Positions 11,961 to 21,119 are shown, numbered from the stretch's first letter. The stretch is 64,000 nt of DNA from Gammaproteobacteria bacterium (GCA_018826895.1 JAHJYA010000067.1:62001-126000), one strand, 5' to 3'. A program made the numbers and translations. Notes: generated by a model from the letters alone, not told the origin.

Positions 11961-14900
11961 ATGAAAAGAATGCTGATTAACGCAACTCAACCCGAAGAGT
12001 TGCGTGTCGCTCTAGTCGACGGCCAACGCCTGTACGACCTGGACATCGAATCGGGTGCCCGTGAGCAAAAAAAGGCCAACATCTATAAAGGCCGAATCAC
12101 CCGCGTCGAACCCAGCCTCGAAGCCGCCTTCGTCGACTTCGGCTCCGAACGTCACGGCTTCCTCCCCCTAAAAGAAATTTCCCGCGAATACTTCAGCAAG
12201 GCCCCAGAAGGCCGCGTCAACATCAAGGACGTGCTCAAGGAAGGCCAGGAAGTCATCGTTCAGGTCGAGAAAGAAGAGCGTGGCAACAAGGGCGCAGCCC
12301 TGACCACCTTTATCAGCCTCGCCGGCCGCTACCTGGTGCTGATGCCGAACAACCCGCGTGCAGGCGGCATCTCCCGTCGTATCGAAGGCGAAGAGCGCAA
12401 CGAACTGCGTGAAGCGCTGAATGGCCTGGTCGCCCCGAGCGACATGGGGCTGATCGTGCGCACTGCAGGCCTGGGCCGCTCCAGCGAAGAAATGCAGTGG
12501 GACCTCGATTACCTGCTGCAACTCTGGACCGCCATTAAAGAAGCCTCCCTGGACCGCGCTGCGCCCTTCCTGATCTATCAGGAAAGCAACGTGATCATCC
12601 GCGCCATCCGCGACTACCTGCGCCAGGACATCGGCGAAGTGCTGGTCGACAGCGTCGAAGCCCAGCAGGAAGCCCTGAGCTTCATCAACCAGGTGATGCC
12701 GCAGTACGCCAGCAAGATCAAGCTGTACGAAGACAGCGTGCCGCTGTTCAACCGCTTCCAGATCGAAAGCCAGATCGAAACCGCCTTCCAGCGTGAAGTG
12801 AAGCTGCCGTCCGGTGGTTCGATCTTCATCGACCCGACCGAAGCCCTGGTGTCCATCGACATCAACTCGGCGCGCGCCACCAAAGGCAGCGACATCGAAG
12901 AAACCGCCCTGCAGACCAACCTGGAAGCGGCTGAAGAAATCGCTCGCCAACTGCGCCTGCGTGATATCGGCGGCCTGATCGTCATCGACTTTATCGACAT
13001 GACCCCGGCGAAGAACCAGCGCGCCGTGGAAGAGAAAGTCCGCGAAGCTCTGGAAGCCGACCGTGCCCGCGTACAAGTTGGGCGCATCTCGCGCTTCGGC
13101 CTGCTGGAAATGTCCCGTCAGCGTCTGCGTCCGTCCCTCGGCGAAACCAGCGGCATCGTCTGCCCACGCTGCAATGGTCAAGGCATCATCCGCGACGTCG
13201 AATCGCTGTCGCTGGCGATCCTGCGCCTGATCGAAGAAGAAGCCCTAAAGGACCGCACTGCCGAAGTACGTGCCCAGGTGCCGATCCCGGTTGCGGCCTT
13301 CCTGCTCAACGAAAAACGCAACTCGATCACCAAGATCGAACTGCGCACCCGCGCGCGCATCGTCATCCTGCCGAACGATCACCTGGAAACTCCGCACTTT
13401 GAAGTGCAGCGTATCCGTGACGACAGCCCGGAAGCCCAGAGCACGCAAACCAGTTACGAGATGGCGACTGCTGAAGTCGAAGAAGAGAAGCAGGCCAGCG
13501 CCACCCGCACCCTGGTGCGCCAGGAAGCCGCGATCAAGACCGCGCCGCAACGCGCTGCTGCTCCGGTCGCCGAAGCTCCTGCTGCCGCCCCTGCCCCGGC
13601 TACCGTACCCGAGCCGAGCCTGTTCAAGGGCCTGGTGAAGTCGCTGGTCAGCCTGTTCGCCGGCAAGGAAGAAGAAAAGCCGGTCGTTATCGAGAAGAAG
13701 AGCAGCGAGCGTCCACCGCGCGAAGAGCGTCGTAACGGTCGCCAGCAGAACCGCAACCGCAGCGGTCGTCGTGACGAAGAGCGCAAGCCCCGTGAAGAAC
13801 GTGCTCCGCGTGAAGAACGTGGCGCCCGTGAAGAGCGTCAACCGCGTCCGCCACGCGAAGAGCGCGCACCTCGCGAGGAACGTGCACCGCGCGAAGAGCG
13901 CAACACACGTGATGCCGTCGAAGTTCGCGAGCCGCAGGAAGTTCGTCAGTCGCGCCCACCGCGTGAAGACGGCCGTCGTGACCGCAAGCCTCGCGAAGAA
14001 CGCGCTCCGCGTGAACTGCGTGAGCCACTCGACGCCGCTCCAGCCGAAGCTGCAACCGCAGCCGTAGCGACCAGCGAAGAGCCACGTAGCGAACGCCCAC
14101 AGCGCGAGCCGCGTCAGCCACGCCAGCCCCGTGAAGAGCGCCAGCCGCGCCCGGAACAGGCCGCTGCTGCTGACGAAGAAGTTGTAAGCACTGATGCCGC
14201 CGCCCAGGATGACGAGCAAGACAACGCCGAAGGCGGTGATCGTCCTCGCCGTCGTTCGCGTGGCCAGCGCCGTCGCAGCAACCGCCGCGAGCGCCAGAGC
14301 GATGCCAACGGCAACCTGATCGAAGGCACTGAAGACGCTGGCGAAGAAAGCCAGGAGTCGACTGAAGCCGCACCGGTCGCCGCTGCCAGCGTGGTTGCTG
14401 CAACTGTAGTCGCCGAGACCGTAGAAGCTGCTGCTCAGCCAGCAGCCGAATCGAGCGAAGCGCCGGTTGTAGCCCCTGCTGTTGCCCAGGCTGAAGTCGC
14501 AGAGCCTGTCGTCAGCGAAGCTGCCGTCGAGCCGCGCGACCTCTTCACGCCGCAGGCTGAGGTTGTCACCACGCCAGTGGTTGCAGAACCGGCCGCCGAG
14601 CCTATCAACGAGATCGAAGCACGTGCCAGCGTCGTGGTTGACGTGCCTGCCGAAGCGCCAACACCTGAGCCTCAGGTTGAAGTCGCCGAAGTGGTTGCAC
14701 CTGTCGAAGCCCCTGCGCAAGTGGTCGAAACCCCTGCTGCCCCGGTCGAGGCGCCTGTCGCCGAAGCCGAGCCTGCAGCAGTGGCGGCCCAGGCTAGCGA
14801 AGTTGCCCAAGCCGAACCGGCCGAGGCTGCACCTGTAGCCGAAGCGCCGGTGGTCAGCGAAGCACCTGCAGTGGTTCTGCCCAGCAATGGCCGCGCGCCG

Positions 14901-15065
14901 AACGACCCACGGGAAGTACGCCGTCGCCAGCGCGAAGCCGAGCGCCTTGCGCGTGAAGCGACGCAAGCAGCGCCGGTAGTTGCCGAGGCTAGCGCAGAAA
15001 CCGCCCCGACCAGCGAACCCGCACAAGCGGACGCGCAGGACGAGAGCGAGAAGCCAAACGCCTAA
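11961..15065 (+). CDS. rne: Ribonuclease E
   Basis: [30 protein letters not shown]...; S1 region, DNase I-like region, CPRCNGQG zinc link, Arg/Pro/Glu-rich scaffold C-terminus. Confidence 0.98.
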   Translation: MKRMLINATQPEELRVALVDGQRLYDLDIESGAREQKKANIYKGRITRVEPSLEAAFVDFGSERHGFLPLKEISREYFSKAPEGRVNIKDVLKEGQEVIVQVEKEERGNKGAALTTFISLAGRYLVLMPNNPRAGGISRRIEGEERNELREALNGLVAPSDMGLIVRTAGLGRSSEEMQWDLDYLLQLWTAIKEASLDRAAPFLIYQESNVIIRAIRDYLRQDIGEVLVDSVEAQQEALSFINQVMPQYASKIKLYEDSVPLFNRFQIESQIETAFQREVKLPSGGSIFIDPTEALVSIDINSARATKGSDIEETALQTNLEAAEEIARQLRLRDIGGLIVIDFIDMTPAKNQRAVEEKVREALEADRARVQVGRISRFGLLEMSRQRLRPSLGETSGIVCPRCNGQGIIRDVESLSLAILRLIEEEALKDRTAEVRAQVPIPVAAFLLNEKRNSITKIELRTRARIVILPNDHLETPHFEVQRIRDDSPEAQSTQTSYEMATAEVEEEKQASATRTLVRQEAAIKTAPQRAAAPVAEAPAAAPAPATVPEPSLFKGLVKSLVSLFAGKEEEKPVVIEKKSSERPPREERRNGRQQNRNRSGRRDEERKPREERAPREERGAREERQPRPPREERAPREERAPREERNTRDAVEVREPQEVRQSRPPREDGRRDRKPREERAPRELREPLDAAPAEAATAAVATSEEPRSERPQREPRQPRQPREERQPRPEQAAAADEEVVSTDAAAQDDEQDNAEGGDRPRRRSRGQRRRSNRRERQSDANGNLIEGTEDAGEESQESTEAAPVAAASVVAATVVAETVEAAAQPAAESSEAPVVAPAVAQAEVAEPVVSEAAVEPRDLFTPQAEVVTTPVVAEPAAEPINEIEARASVVVDVPAEAPTPEPQVEVAEVVAPVEAPAQVVETPAAPVEAPVAEAEPAAVAAQASEVAQAEPAEAAPVAEAPVVSEAPAVVLPSNGRAPNDPREVRRRQREAERLAREATQAAPVVAEASAETAPTSEPAQADAQDESEKPNA

Positions 15066-15080
15066 CGCGTCTGGTCAATG

Positions 15081-15109
15081 AAAAAGGGATGCCTCGGCAT
15101 CCCTTTTTT
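15081..15109 (+). terminator. Rho-independent terminator of rne
   Basis: AAAAAGGGATGCCTCGGCATCCCTTTTTT. Confidence 0.93.
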
Positions 15110-15320
15110 GTGGGCGCTGTTTCAGCAATGGCCTGCAGACAGCGCTGCAAAATCGATAAGCCAAACATCAGCCTGCGTTGGCGCACCGGCGCAGGACCTA
15201 TACACCTCCGTAAGGTGCGCCGTGCGCCAAGAATCGACAACCGACGCGGTGCGCACAGCGAACCCTACCTGGCTGGCTCCGCTCGGTTTTAAGGCAACGC
15301 CGAAAAAGCCATGCCTCTTG

Positions 15321-15445
15321 ATCGTTCCCACTTCGAGACGTCGAACCGTCCGCGTGGGCATGCAGCCAGAGACGCTCCACGTCTCGTTACAGCGGACGCA
15401 GAGCGTCCCAGGTGGGGTTACCACGCAGAGCGTAGGAACCATCGA
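15321..15445. repeat. Imperfect palindromic intergenic repeat (ATCGTTCCCAC...GTAGGAACCAT type)
   Basis: Ends ATCGTTCCCACTTCG / GCGTAGGAACCATCG; internal GAGACGCTCCACGTCTC and GCGGACGCAGAGCGTCC palindromes. Confidence 0.6.
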
Positions 15446-15452
15446 CATACCT

Positions 15453-15510
15453 GTAGGAGCGAATTTATTCGCGAAACTCGCGGCACAATCGCGAATAAAT
15501 TCGCGCCTAC
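15453..15510. repeat. Inverted REP pair
   Basis: GTAGGAGCGAATTTATTCGCGA ... TCGCGAATAAATTCGCGCCTAC. Confidence 0.85.
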
Positions 15511-15540
15511 ACAGCAGCACCAACCAAGGCATACATAGCC

Positions 15541-15569
15541 AAAAAAAAACCCGCCAAGGTGGCGGGTTT
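15541..15569 (-). terminator. Rho-independent terminator of dctA
   Basis: Reverse strand AAACCCGCCACCTTGGCGGGTTTTTTTTT. Confidence 0.92.
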
Positions 15570-15610
15570 GAGGAGCCTCTTTGACATGCGCAAAGAGGGA
15601 AAAAACAACC

Positions 15611-16954
15611 TCAGACGGATTCGCGCGCCTGTTCTACCGACGCAGCAGGCGCTGCCGGCACTGCAGAGGCCGCAGGCGCACCACTGGCCAGCTCCTGGCG
15701 CAGGGTGTCTTCGTCCAGCTCATTGCACCACTTGGCGACCACCAGCGTGGCCACGGCGTTGCCGATCAGGTTGGTCAGAGCACGGGCTTCGGACATAAAG
15801 CGGTCGATACCCAGAATCAGCGCCAGGCCGGCAACCGGCAGGTGCCCCACCGCCGACAGCGTGGCCGCCAGCACAATAAAGCCGCTACCGGTTACCCCGG
15901 CCGCACCCTTGGAGGCCACCAGCAACACCAGTAGCAGAGTGATTTGGTGAGTGATATCCATCGGTGTATCAGTGGCTTGGGCGATAAACACCGCCGCCAT
16001 GGTCAGGTAGATCGAGGTGCCGTCGAGGTTGAACGAGTAACCGGTGGGGATTACCAGACCGACCACCGACTTCTTCGCGCCCAGCTTCTCCATCTTGGTC
16101 AGCATGCGCGGCAGCACCGACTCGGACGACGAGGTGCCGAGCACAATCATCAGCTCTTCGCGGATATAGCGGATCAGACGGACCACGCTGAAGCCGTGTG
16201 CGCGGCAGATACCGCCCAGCACCACCAGCACGAAGAACACGCAGGTGATGTAGAAGCACAGCATCAACTGGCCCAGCTGCACCAGCGAACCCACGCCGTA
16301 CTGGCCGATGGTGAACGCCATGGCACCGAAGGCACCGATGGGCGCGAGCTTCATGATCATATTGATAATGCCGAACATCACCTGGGCAATCCGCTCGATG
16401 AAATCCAGCACTGGCCGGCCGTAATCACCCATGCGCTGCAGGGCGAAAGCGAAGATTACCGAGAAGAACAGCACCTGCAGAATGTCGCCATTGGCAAAGG
16501 CGCCGACCACAGTGGACGGAATCACATTAAGCAGGAAGCCAATCGTGGTCTGCTGCGCACCGGCTGTGGCGTAGGCCGCGATGCTGCTGGCATCCAGGGT
16601 CGCTGGGTCGATGTGCATGCCCACACCCGGCTGCACCAGGTTGACCACGATCAGGCCGATCACCAGGGCGATGGTCGACACGATCTCGAAGTACATCAAC
16701 GCGTAACCACCGGTCTTGCCGACCGTCTTCATGTCCTGCATGCCGGCGATACCGCTGACCACAGTGCAGAAGATGATGGGCGCGATGACCATCTTGATCA
16801 GTTTGACGAAGCCGTCACCCAGCGGCTTGAGCGCAACGCCGGTCTCCGGGTAGAAATGCCCCAGCAAAATACCCACGGTGATGGCGAACAGCACCTGGAT
16901 GTAGAGCACCTTGTAGAACGGTTGACGCACCGCGTCAGTCGTCGTGACAGTCAT
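15611..16954 (-). CDS. dctA: C4-dicarboxylate:cation symporter DctA
   Basis: [60 protein letters not shown]...[12 protein letters not shown]...[25 protein letters not shown]. Confidence 0.92.
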   Translation of the reverse strand: MTVTTTDAVRQPFYKVLYIQVLFAITVGILLGHFYPETGVALKPLGDGFVKLIKMVIAPIIFCTVVSGIAGMQDMKTVGKTGGYALMYFEIVSTIALVIGLIVVNLVQPGVGMHIDPATLDASSIAAYATAGAQQTTIGFLLNVIPSTVVGAFANGDILQVLFFSVIFAFALQRMGDYGRPVLDFIERIAQVMFGIINMIMKLAPIGAFGAMAFTIGQYGVGSLVQLGQLMLCFYITCVFFVLVVLGGICRAHGFSVVRLIRYIREELMIVLGTSSSESVLPRMLTKMEKLGAKKSVVGLVIPTGYSFNLDGTSIYLTMAAVFIAQATDTPMDITHQITLLLVLLVASKGAAGVTGSGFIVLAATLSAVGHLPVAGLALILGIDRFMSEARALTNLIGNAVATLVVAKWCNELDEDTLRQELASGAPAASAVPAAPAASVEQARESV

Positions 16955-17078
16955 GGCAGATCCTTAACGACAGCACGCGCCGACTCCATCGACCGCGCAC
17001 TGCCTATAAATGGCTAAACCTCCCTGGGCCGGAAGGCATTGTTATCAGCCCCCTTGTGGGGACTCTGCCGTCGCCTAT

Positions 17079-17094
17079 CGCAAAGCCCATGCCA
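17079..17094 (-). promoter_or_regulatory. Sigma54-type -24/-12 promoter upstream of dctA
   Basis: Reverse strand TGGCATGGGCTTTGCG, GG-N10-GC spacing, about 125 bp upstream of the dctA start codon. Confidence 0.75.
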
Positions 17095-17170
17095 CGCCGC
17101 CGAAAACGGCTAAAACCCTTTAAAAACAGCCATATACGGTTAAAAAATAGACACATCCCAGGGCATAAAT

Positions 17171-17218
17171 GGCGGGTTTCCGCACGCCCGCCTACACCGC
17201 CGTGGCGGAAACCCCGCC
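17171..17218. promoter_or_regulatory. Candidate enhancer-binding protein site (DctD-like UAS) upstream of dctA
   Basis: Inverted repeat GGCGGGTTTCCGC ... GCGGAAACCCCGCC, about 75-140 bp upstream of the sigma54 promoter. Confidence 0.5.
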
Positions 17219-17320
17219 TTTAGCATGGCCGAAATGCCAGGTTGATCGACCTGATGCCGGCTTGTGATCGCGCCCCACAGCTGCCTACCATCGAACGATC
17301 CGCCACTGCCGAGCCGCCCC

Positions 17321-18319
17321 ATGCGCGAACGTACCATCGCCAGCCACTTCGTGCGCGCCGCCCTGCGCGGGGCGCAACGCCATGGCGTCGACACCGCCGC
17401 GCTGCTGCGCCAACTCGGTATCCAACCGGCCCTGCTCGACGAACCCCGCGCACGCATCGACCCCGCGCAGTTCGCCCGCTTGATGCAACAACTCTGGCAA
17501 TGCCTGGATGACGAATACCTGGGCTTTGGCCGCGTGCGCAGCGCCCGTGGCACCTTCGCCATGATGTGCCACGCGATCATCCACTGCCGCTCGCTGGACA
17601 AAGCCCTGCAACGCGGCGCGCTGTTCTACGGCCTGTTCGAGCAGGCACCGGCCATTCGTCTGGAGCGTGAAGGCGACTGGGCGCGCCTGAGCGTGGACGA
17701 CAGCGCCCTCTGGGACCCCGACCACTTTATGCTGGAGAGCCTACTGGTCATCTGGCACCGCCTGGGCAGTTGGCTGATCGGCCAGCGCATGCGCCTGGAA
17801 GAAGCCACCTTCACCCACGCCGAACCCGCCCACGCCGCAGAATACGACCTGCTCTTCCCCTGCCCCCGGCGCTTCGGTGCCGGGCGCAGCAGCCTGCTGT
17901 TCCACGCCCGCTACCTGGACATGCCGCTGCTGCAAGACGAACGCACCCTTAAACAGTTCCTCCAGCACTCCCCCGCCGACCTCCTCGCCCGCCCCGACGG
18001 CGGCGACAGCCTCAGCAGCCGCATCCGCCGCCAACTCGGCCGCGACTGCAACACCTGGCCCGACCTCGACACCGTCGCCCGCCACCTGCACATAAGCCCA
18101 CAAACCCTGCGCCGCCACCTGCGCGAAGAAGGCTCCAGCTTCCAGGAACTCAAAGACCACCTGCGCCGCGACCTGGCCATCTACCACCTGGGCCGTGATG
18201 ACCTGGCGATTCAGGACATTGCCGAGCAGCTGGGCTTCTCCGAACCCTCAGCATTCCACCGCGCCTTTAAAAAATGGACTGGGCTAACGCCGGGCGCTTA
18301 TAGGGCGCAAGAGGGCTAA
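17321..18319 (+). CDS. AraC family transcriptional regulator (Arabinose_bd N-terminal domain type)
   Basis: C-terminal HTH: VARHLHISPQTLRRHLREEGSSFQELKDHLRRDLAIYHLGRDDLAIQDIAEQLGFSEPSAFHRAFKKWTGLTPGAYR. Confidence 0.92.
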   Translation: MRERTIASHFVRAALRGAQRHGVDTAALLRQLGIQPALLDEPRARIDPAQFARLMQQLWQCLDDEYLGFGRVRSARGTFAMMCHAIIHCRSLDKALQRGALFYGLFEQAPAIRLEREGDWARLSVDDSALWDPDHFMLESLLVIWHRLGSWLIGQRMRLEEATFTHAEPAHAAEYDLLFPCPRRFGAGRSSLLFHARYLDMPLLQDERTLKQFLQHSPADLLARPDGGDSLSSRIRRQLGRDCNTWPDLDTVARHLHISPQTLRRHLREEGSSFQELKDHLRRDLAIYHLGRDDLAIQDIAEQLGFSEPSAFHRAFKKWTGLTPGAYRAQEG

Positions 18320-18717
18320 GCCCACGCACACTGCTTGCCGTTTACCGGGCAAATGCTTATGGTCAGAGCCAACTAGCCGGCCAATTGCCAGCACCTCAGA
18401 CAGCCGACACCAAAGGGAAATTGGAATGCGCTGCAGACTCGCCGAAATTACACCCTTCTCTGCCGCCATTTACACCGACTTACCGACGCCTTTGAGCGTG
18501 GCTGGCGGGGTTGGCACGACTGCGCAAAAAGCGGAAGTCGCGCAAATACGCAGTGTTGGTTTGTCGAGGATAGTAACTAGTTGATGGGAAAGTATTTTTA
18601 TAGAGGCCGCTGGGGATAGGCGGCGTTGTTATGTGGAATCCTCTCATAATGGTTTAGTGAGGAATTCGGTCTAATCACTTTTATGAGCCAAGTTTTTGCC
18701 GGAGCGCTAAAATAAAA

Positions 18718-19701
18718 ATGACGCCAAAGAAAAAGCGACAGCGCCGAGAATACTTACGACTCCTAGATAAATCTAAGGAGGCAGCTGAATGCGCAATTGA
18801 TAATTTCAATCGTACAAAGAGCGCATTCAGCACTGAAGCTACTCTTATGTTACTTGGCGTAGCTTGGGAGTTGCTTGCAAAGGCAATTTTAGTACACACA
18901 AAAAAGACAATAAAAAAGACCAATTCAGAAGATTCAATATCTGCTGAGGTTGCCGTATCAAGGCTTCTATCTGAAAAGAAAATTGATAAGCATCATTCCG
19001 ACATAGTCCAGCAAATAATCTCACTTAGAAACGCCTCAGCTCACGATGTACTTCCTGATATTCCAATAGAAGTGCAGCATCATCTTATGTACTATGCATG
19101 CAAATTCTACAGAGAAATTATACTTGCAAATTTCAAAGGCCATGCATCTGATCTCAACCAGCACTATCTGAGCTTGTCATTCGGCAATTTAACAACTTAC
19201 GCTGACAAAGTTCACAAAGCAGTTTCACAAATCAGAAAAAAAGATTCAGCAAAGACATTGGTCTGGTTGCTCGAGAGAGGTATTACCTTCGACGGATCAA
19301 AATACCTAACTCAAAAGCAATTTGATGCAAAAATCAAAGGAAAAAGCAGGACACTGCCCTACCTAGAGCTTGGCAAGCACCTTAACGGATCAGATATGGT
19401 TCGCATCGTGCCTGTCGAAGCCCCAAAGAACTATACGGCCGACCTAGTTTTAAGAAAAGGCAACTCAAATGACCTGTCGCTTCCTGTCGTCTTGAAACGT
19501 ACGGATCTTGAGAAAGACTACCCTTACCTAACAAACGAGCTAGCTACCCTAATCGGCAAAAATACCAACTTTGTTGCGAAGGCCGTATCTGTGCTTGGGT
19601 TAAAAGGAAATGAAAGATTTCATCAAACCATTAGATCTTCTAAGTCCGGTGAAATTCAGCGCTACAGCGAGGCAGCAAAGTCTAGATTACAAAAAAATTA
19701 G
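18718..19701 (+). CDS. DUF3644-like HEPN-superfamily protein (putative RNase, candidate defence gene)
   Basis: TEATLMLLGVAWELLAKAILVHTKK helix followed by LRNASAHDVL (RX4H HEPN motif); C-terminal YPYLTNELATLIGKN...FVAKAVSVLGLKGNERFHQTIRSSKSGEIQRYSEAA HTH-like segment as in DUF3644 proteins; strongly AT-rich relative to flanks. Confidence 0.7.
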   Translation: MTPKKKRQRREYLRLLDKSKEAAECAIDNFNRTKSAFSTEATLMLLGVAWELLAKAILVHTKKTIKKTNSEDSISAEVAVSRLLSEKKIDKHHSDIVQQIISLRNASAHDVLPDIPIEVQHHLMYYACKFYREIILANFKGHASDLNQHYLSLSFGNLTTYADKVHKAVSQIRKKDSAKTLVWLLERGITFDGSKYLTQKQFDAKIKGKSRTLPYLELGKHLNGSDMVRIVPVEAPKNYTADLVLRKGNSNDLSLPVVLKRTDLEKDYPYLTNELATLIGKNTNFVAKAVSVLGLKGNERFHQTIRSSKSGEIQRYSEAAKSRLQKN

Positions 19702-19743
19702 CAGAAGACCCCAGTTTCAATCCATACAGAGAACAAAGGTAGT

Positions 19744-19822
19744 GGCTCATAACAAATGGGTAAAACTGCTCGCATCGCTCACTGGGACGAGCTAAAGCAC
19801 GCCCCTTAACCAAACGTTATAA
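19744..19822 (+). other. Integron attC recombination site
   Basis: GGCTCATAACAAATGGGTAAAACTG...CTCACTGGGACGAGCTAAAGCACGCCCCTTAACCAAACGTTATAA; R'' ATAAC pairs with R' GTTAT, L'' TGGGTAA with L' TTAACCA, internal GGGACG/CGCCCC stem. Confidence 0.75.
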
Positions 19823-19841
19823 ATCATGGAGAGGGCAGCAG

Positions 19842-20981
19842 ATGTCGTCTGAATTAACCGTATCTTTAACGAGTGAAATTTTTAAGAAGATCCTAAAAAG
19901 CTCTCTTTCCGAAAAGTTTGAGGAGGCTCTTTTCTTGTTTAGAGGAGCCGAAAAGTCACAAAAACAAAAACTTGAAGTGGTTACTACGTGGTATAGAGAG
20001 CAAAGGCTGGTAATGGTATTAGGCGCGGGCTCATCGGTTTCATATGGACTACCCAATTGGGATACATTACTCCAAAAGCTATTGCTAATAACTATAAAAT
20101 CTGATGATGAAAAAAGCGAAAATAATGGAGAAAAAGCAGGGGTCTTAGCAAGAACCTTTAATAGCATATTCGAGCCAAATTCGTTAATTTCAGCTAGATA
20201 TCTCCACAATTATTTTAAAAAGAAAAACCCAAAATCTAACCTAGCATTTGAAAATGCTATCCGAGATTCGCTATATGACGGAATAGATATAGAGGACGAC
20301 TCTGACTTACTTAAAGAAATTAGACAGTTTTGCATTGCAGCAGGAAAGAGCCCGAATTTAGATTCAATAATCACTTATAATTATGACGACTTACTTGAAC
20401 AATGCCTTCAAAAAATCGACGTCGACATCCCATTTTCATCAATTCATGCTAGGGGAATGAAACACCAGCAACATCATCTTCCTATATATCATGTTCATGG
20501 ATATTTACCTCAGAAAGGACAGTTAACCTCTAAAAACAAAGTTGTTTTAAGTGAGGATGGATACCATCAGCAGTACACTGACGCGTATGGATGGAGCAAT
20601 CTAATACAAATAAATAAGTTTAAAGATCTTAACTGCTTATTAATAGGCCTGTCTTTTTCAGATCCTAACTTGCGGCGATTACTTGATATTGCCAAGAACG
20701 AGAGAGGCGATGATGAAGTCCACCATTATTGCTTTAAAAAAAGGCATGAAAAATCAAAAATAAAATGGCAACTAGAGAAACTTCTTTCAGAGCATGAAGA
20801 TATCTTGGATGAAAAAATTGGAGCTCAACTACAGCTGGATGAAGTTGTCAGTGAGTTGATCAAGCTAATGGAGAAATTTGAAGAAAATGATGCACTGTCT
20901 TTTGGCGTTGGCATAATTTGGGTAGACAAATACGAAGAGATACCTGAATTACTCAAGCAAATCAGAGTCGGTATCAAATAA
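19842..20981 (+). CDS. SIR2-like domain protein (SIR2_2 type, putative NADase, candidate anti-phage effector)
   Basis: RLVMVLGAGSSVSYGLPNWDTLLQKLL (GAGxS), DSIITYNYDDLLEQ (NYD), IYHVHGYLP (catalytic His), CLLIGLSFSDPNLRRLLDIA. Confidence 0.85.
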   Translation: MSSELTVSLTSEIFKKILKSSLSEKFEEALFLFRGAEKSQKQKLEVVTTWYREQRLVMVLGAGSSVSYGLPNWDTLLQKLLLITIKSDDEKSENNGEKAGVLARTFNSIFEPNSLISARYLHNYFKKKNPKSNLAFENAIRDSLYDGIDIEDDSDLLKEIRQFCIAAGKSPNLDSIITYNYDDLLEQCLQKIDVDIPFSSIHARGMKHQQHHLPIYHVHGYLPQKGQLTSKNKVVLSEDGYHQQYTDAYGWSNLIQINKFKDLNCLLIGLSFSDPNLRRLLDIAKNERGDDEVHHYCFKKRHEKSKIKWQLEKLLSEHEDILDEKIGAQLQLDEVVSELIKLMEKFEENDALSFGVGIIWVDKYEEIPELLKQIRVGIK

Positions 20982-20983
20982 TC

Positions 20984-21000
20984 TATAACAATGCATTGCA
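20984..21000. other. Possible 5' remnant of a second attC site
   Basis: TATAACAATGCATTGCA immediately after the SIR2 stop codon, then directly abutting a different repeat. Confidence 0.3.
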
Positions 21001-21004
21001 GCAA

Positions 21005-21119
21005 GTAGCCCGGATACCCAACGCGCCCCATTAGCGGATGAGAAAAGCGTCATCCACCCTACGCGGTAGCATGCAGTTGGTGGCCTGTAGGGTGGACAAC
21101 GCGAAGCTTGTCCACCGTG
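21005..21119. repeat. Two adjacent palindromic GTAGGGTGGA-type intergenic repeats
   Basis: GTAGCCCGGATACCCAACGCGCCCCATTAGCGGATGAGAAAAGCGTCATCCACCCTACG and GTAGGGTGGACAACGCGAAGCTTGTCCACC. Confidence 0.6.

Noticed and set aside
13245-15026. 593-aa minus-strand ORF antisense to rne
   Set aside because: Low-complexity composition explained by reverse reading of the repetitive, GC-biased rne 3' region; rne itself is unambiguous.
15321-15510. Possible CRISPR array
   Set aside because: The repeats are different palindromic elements without regular spacer length; REP-type intergenic repeats explain them.
18320-18717. Search for an integrase (intI) or transposase next to the cassettes
   Set aside because: No tyrosine recombinase ORF or recognisable fragment on either strand here or elsewhere in the window.
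18718-20981. Treating the DUF3644/HEPN and SIR2 genes as a toxin-antitoxin pair
   Set aside because: Neither looks like a small antitoxin, both resemble effectors, and an attC site separates them; independent cassettes are more likely.
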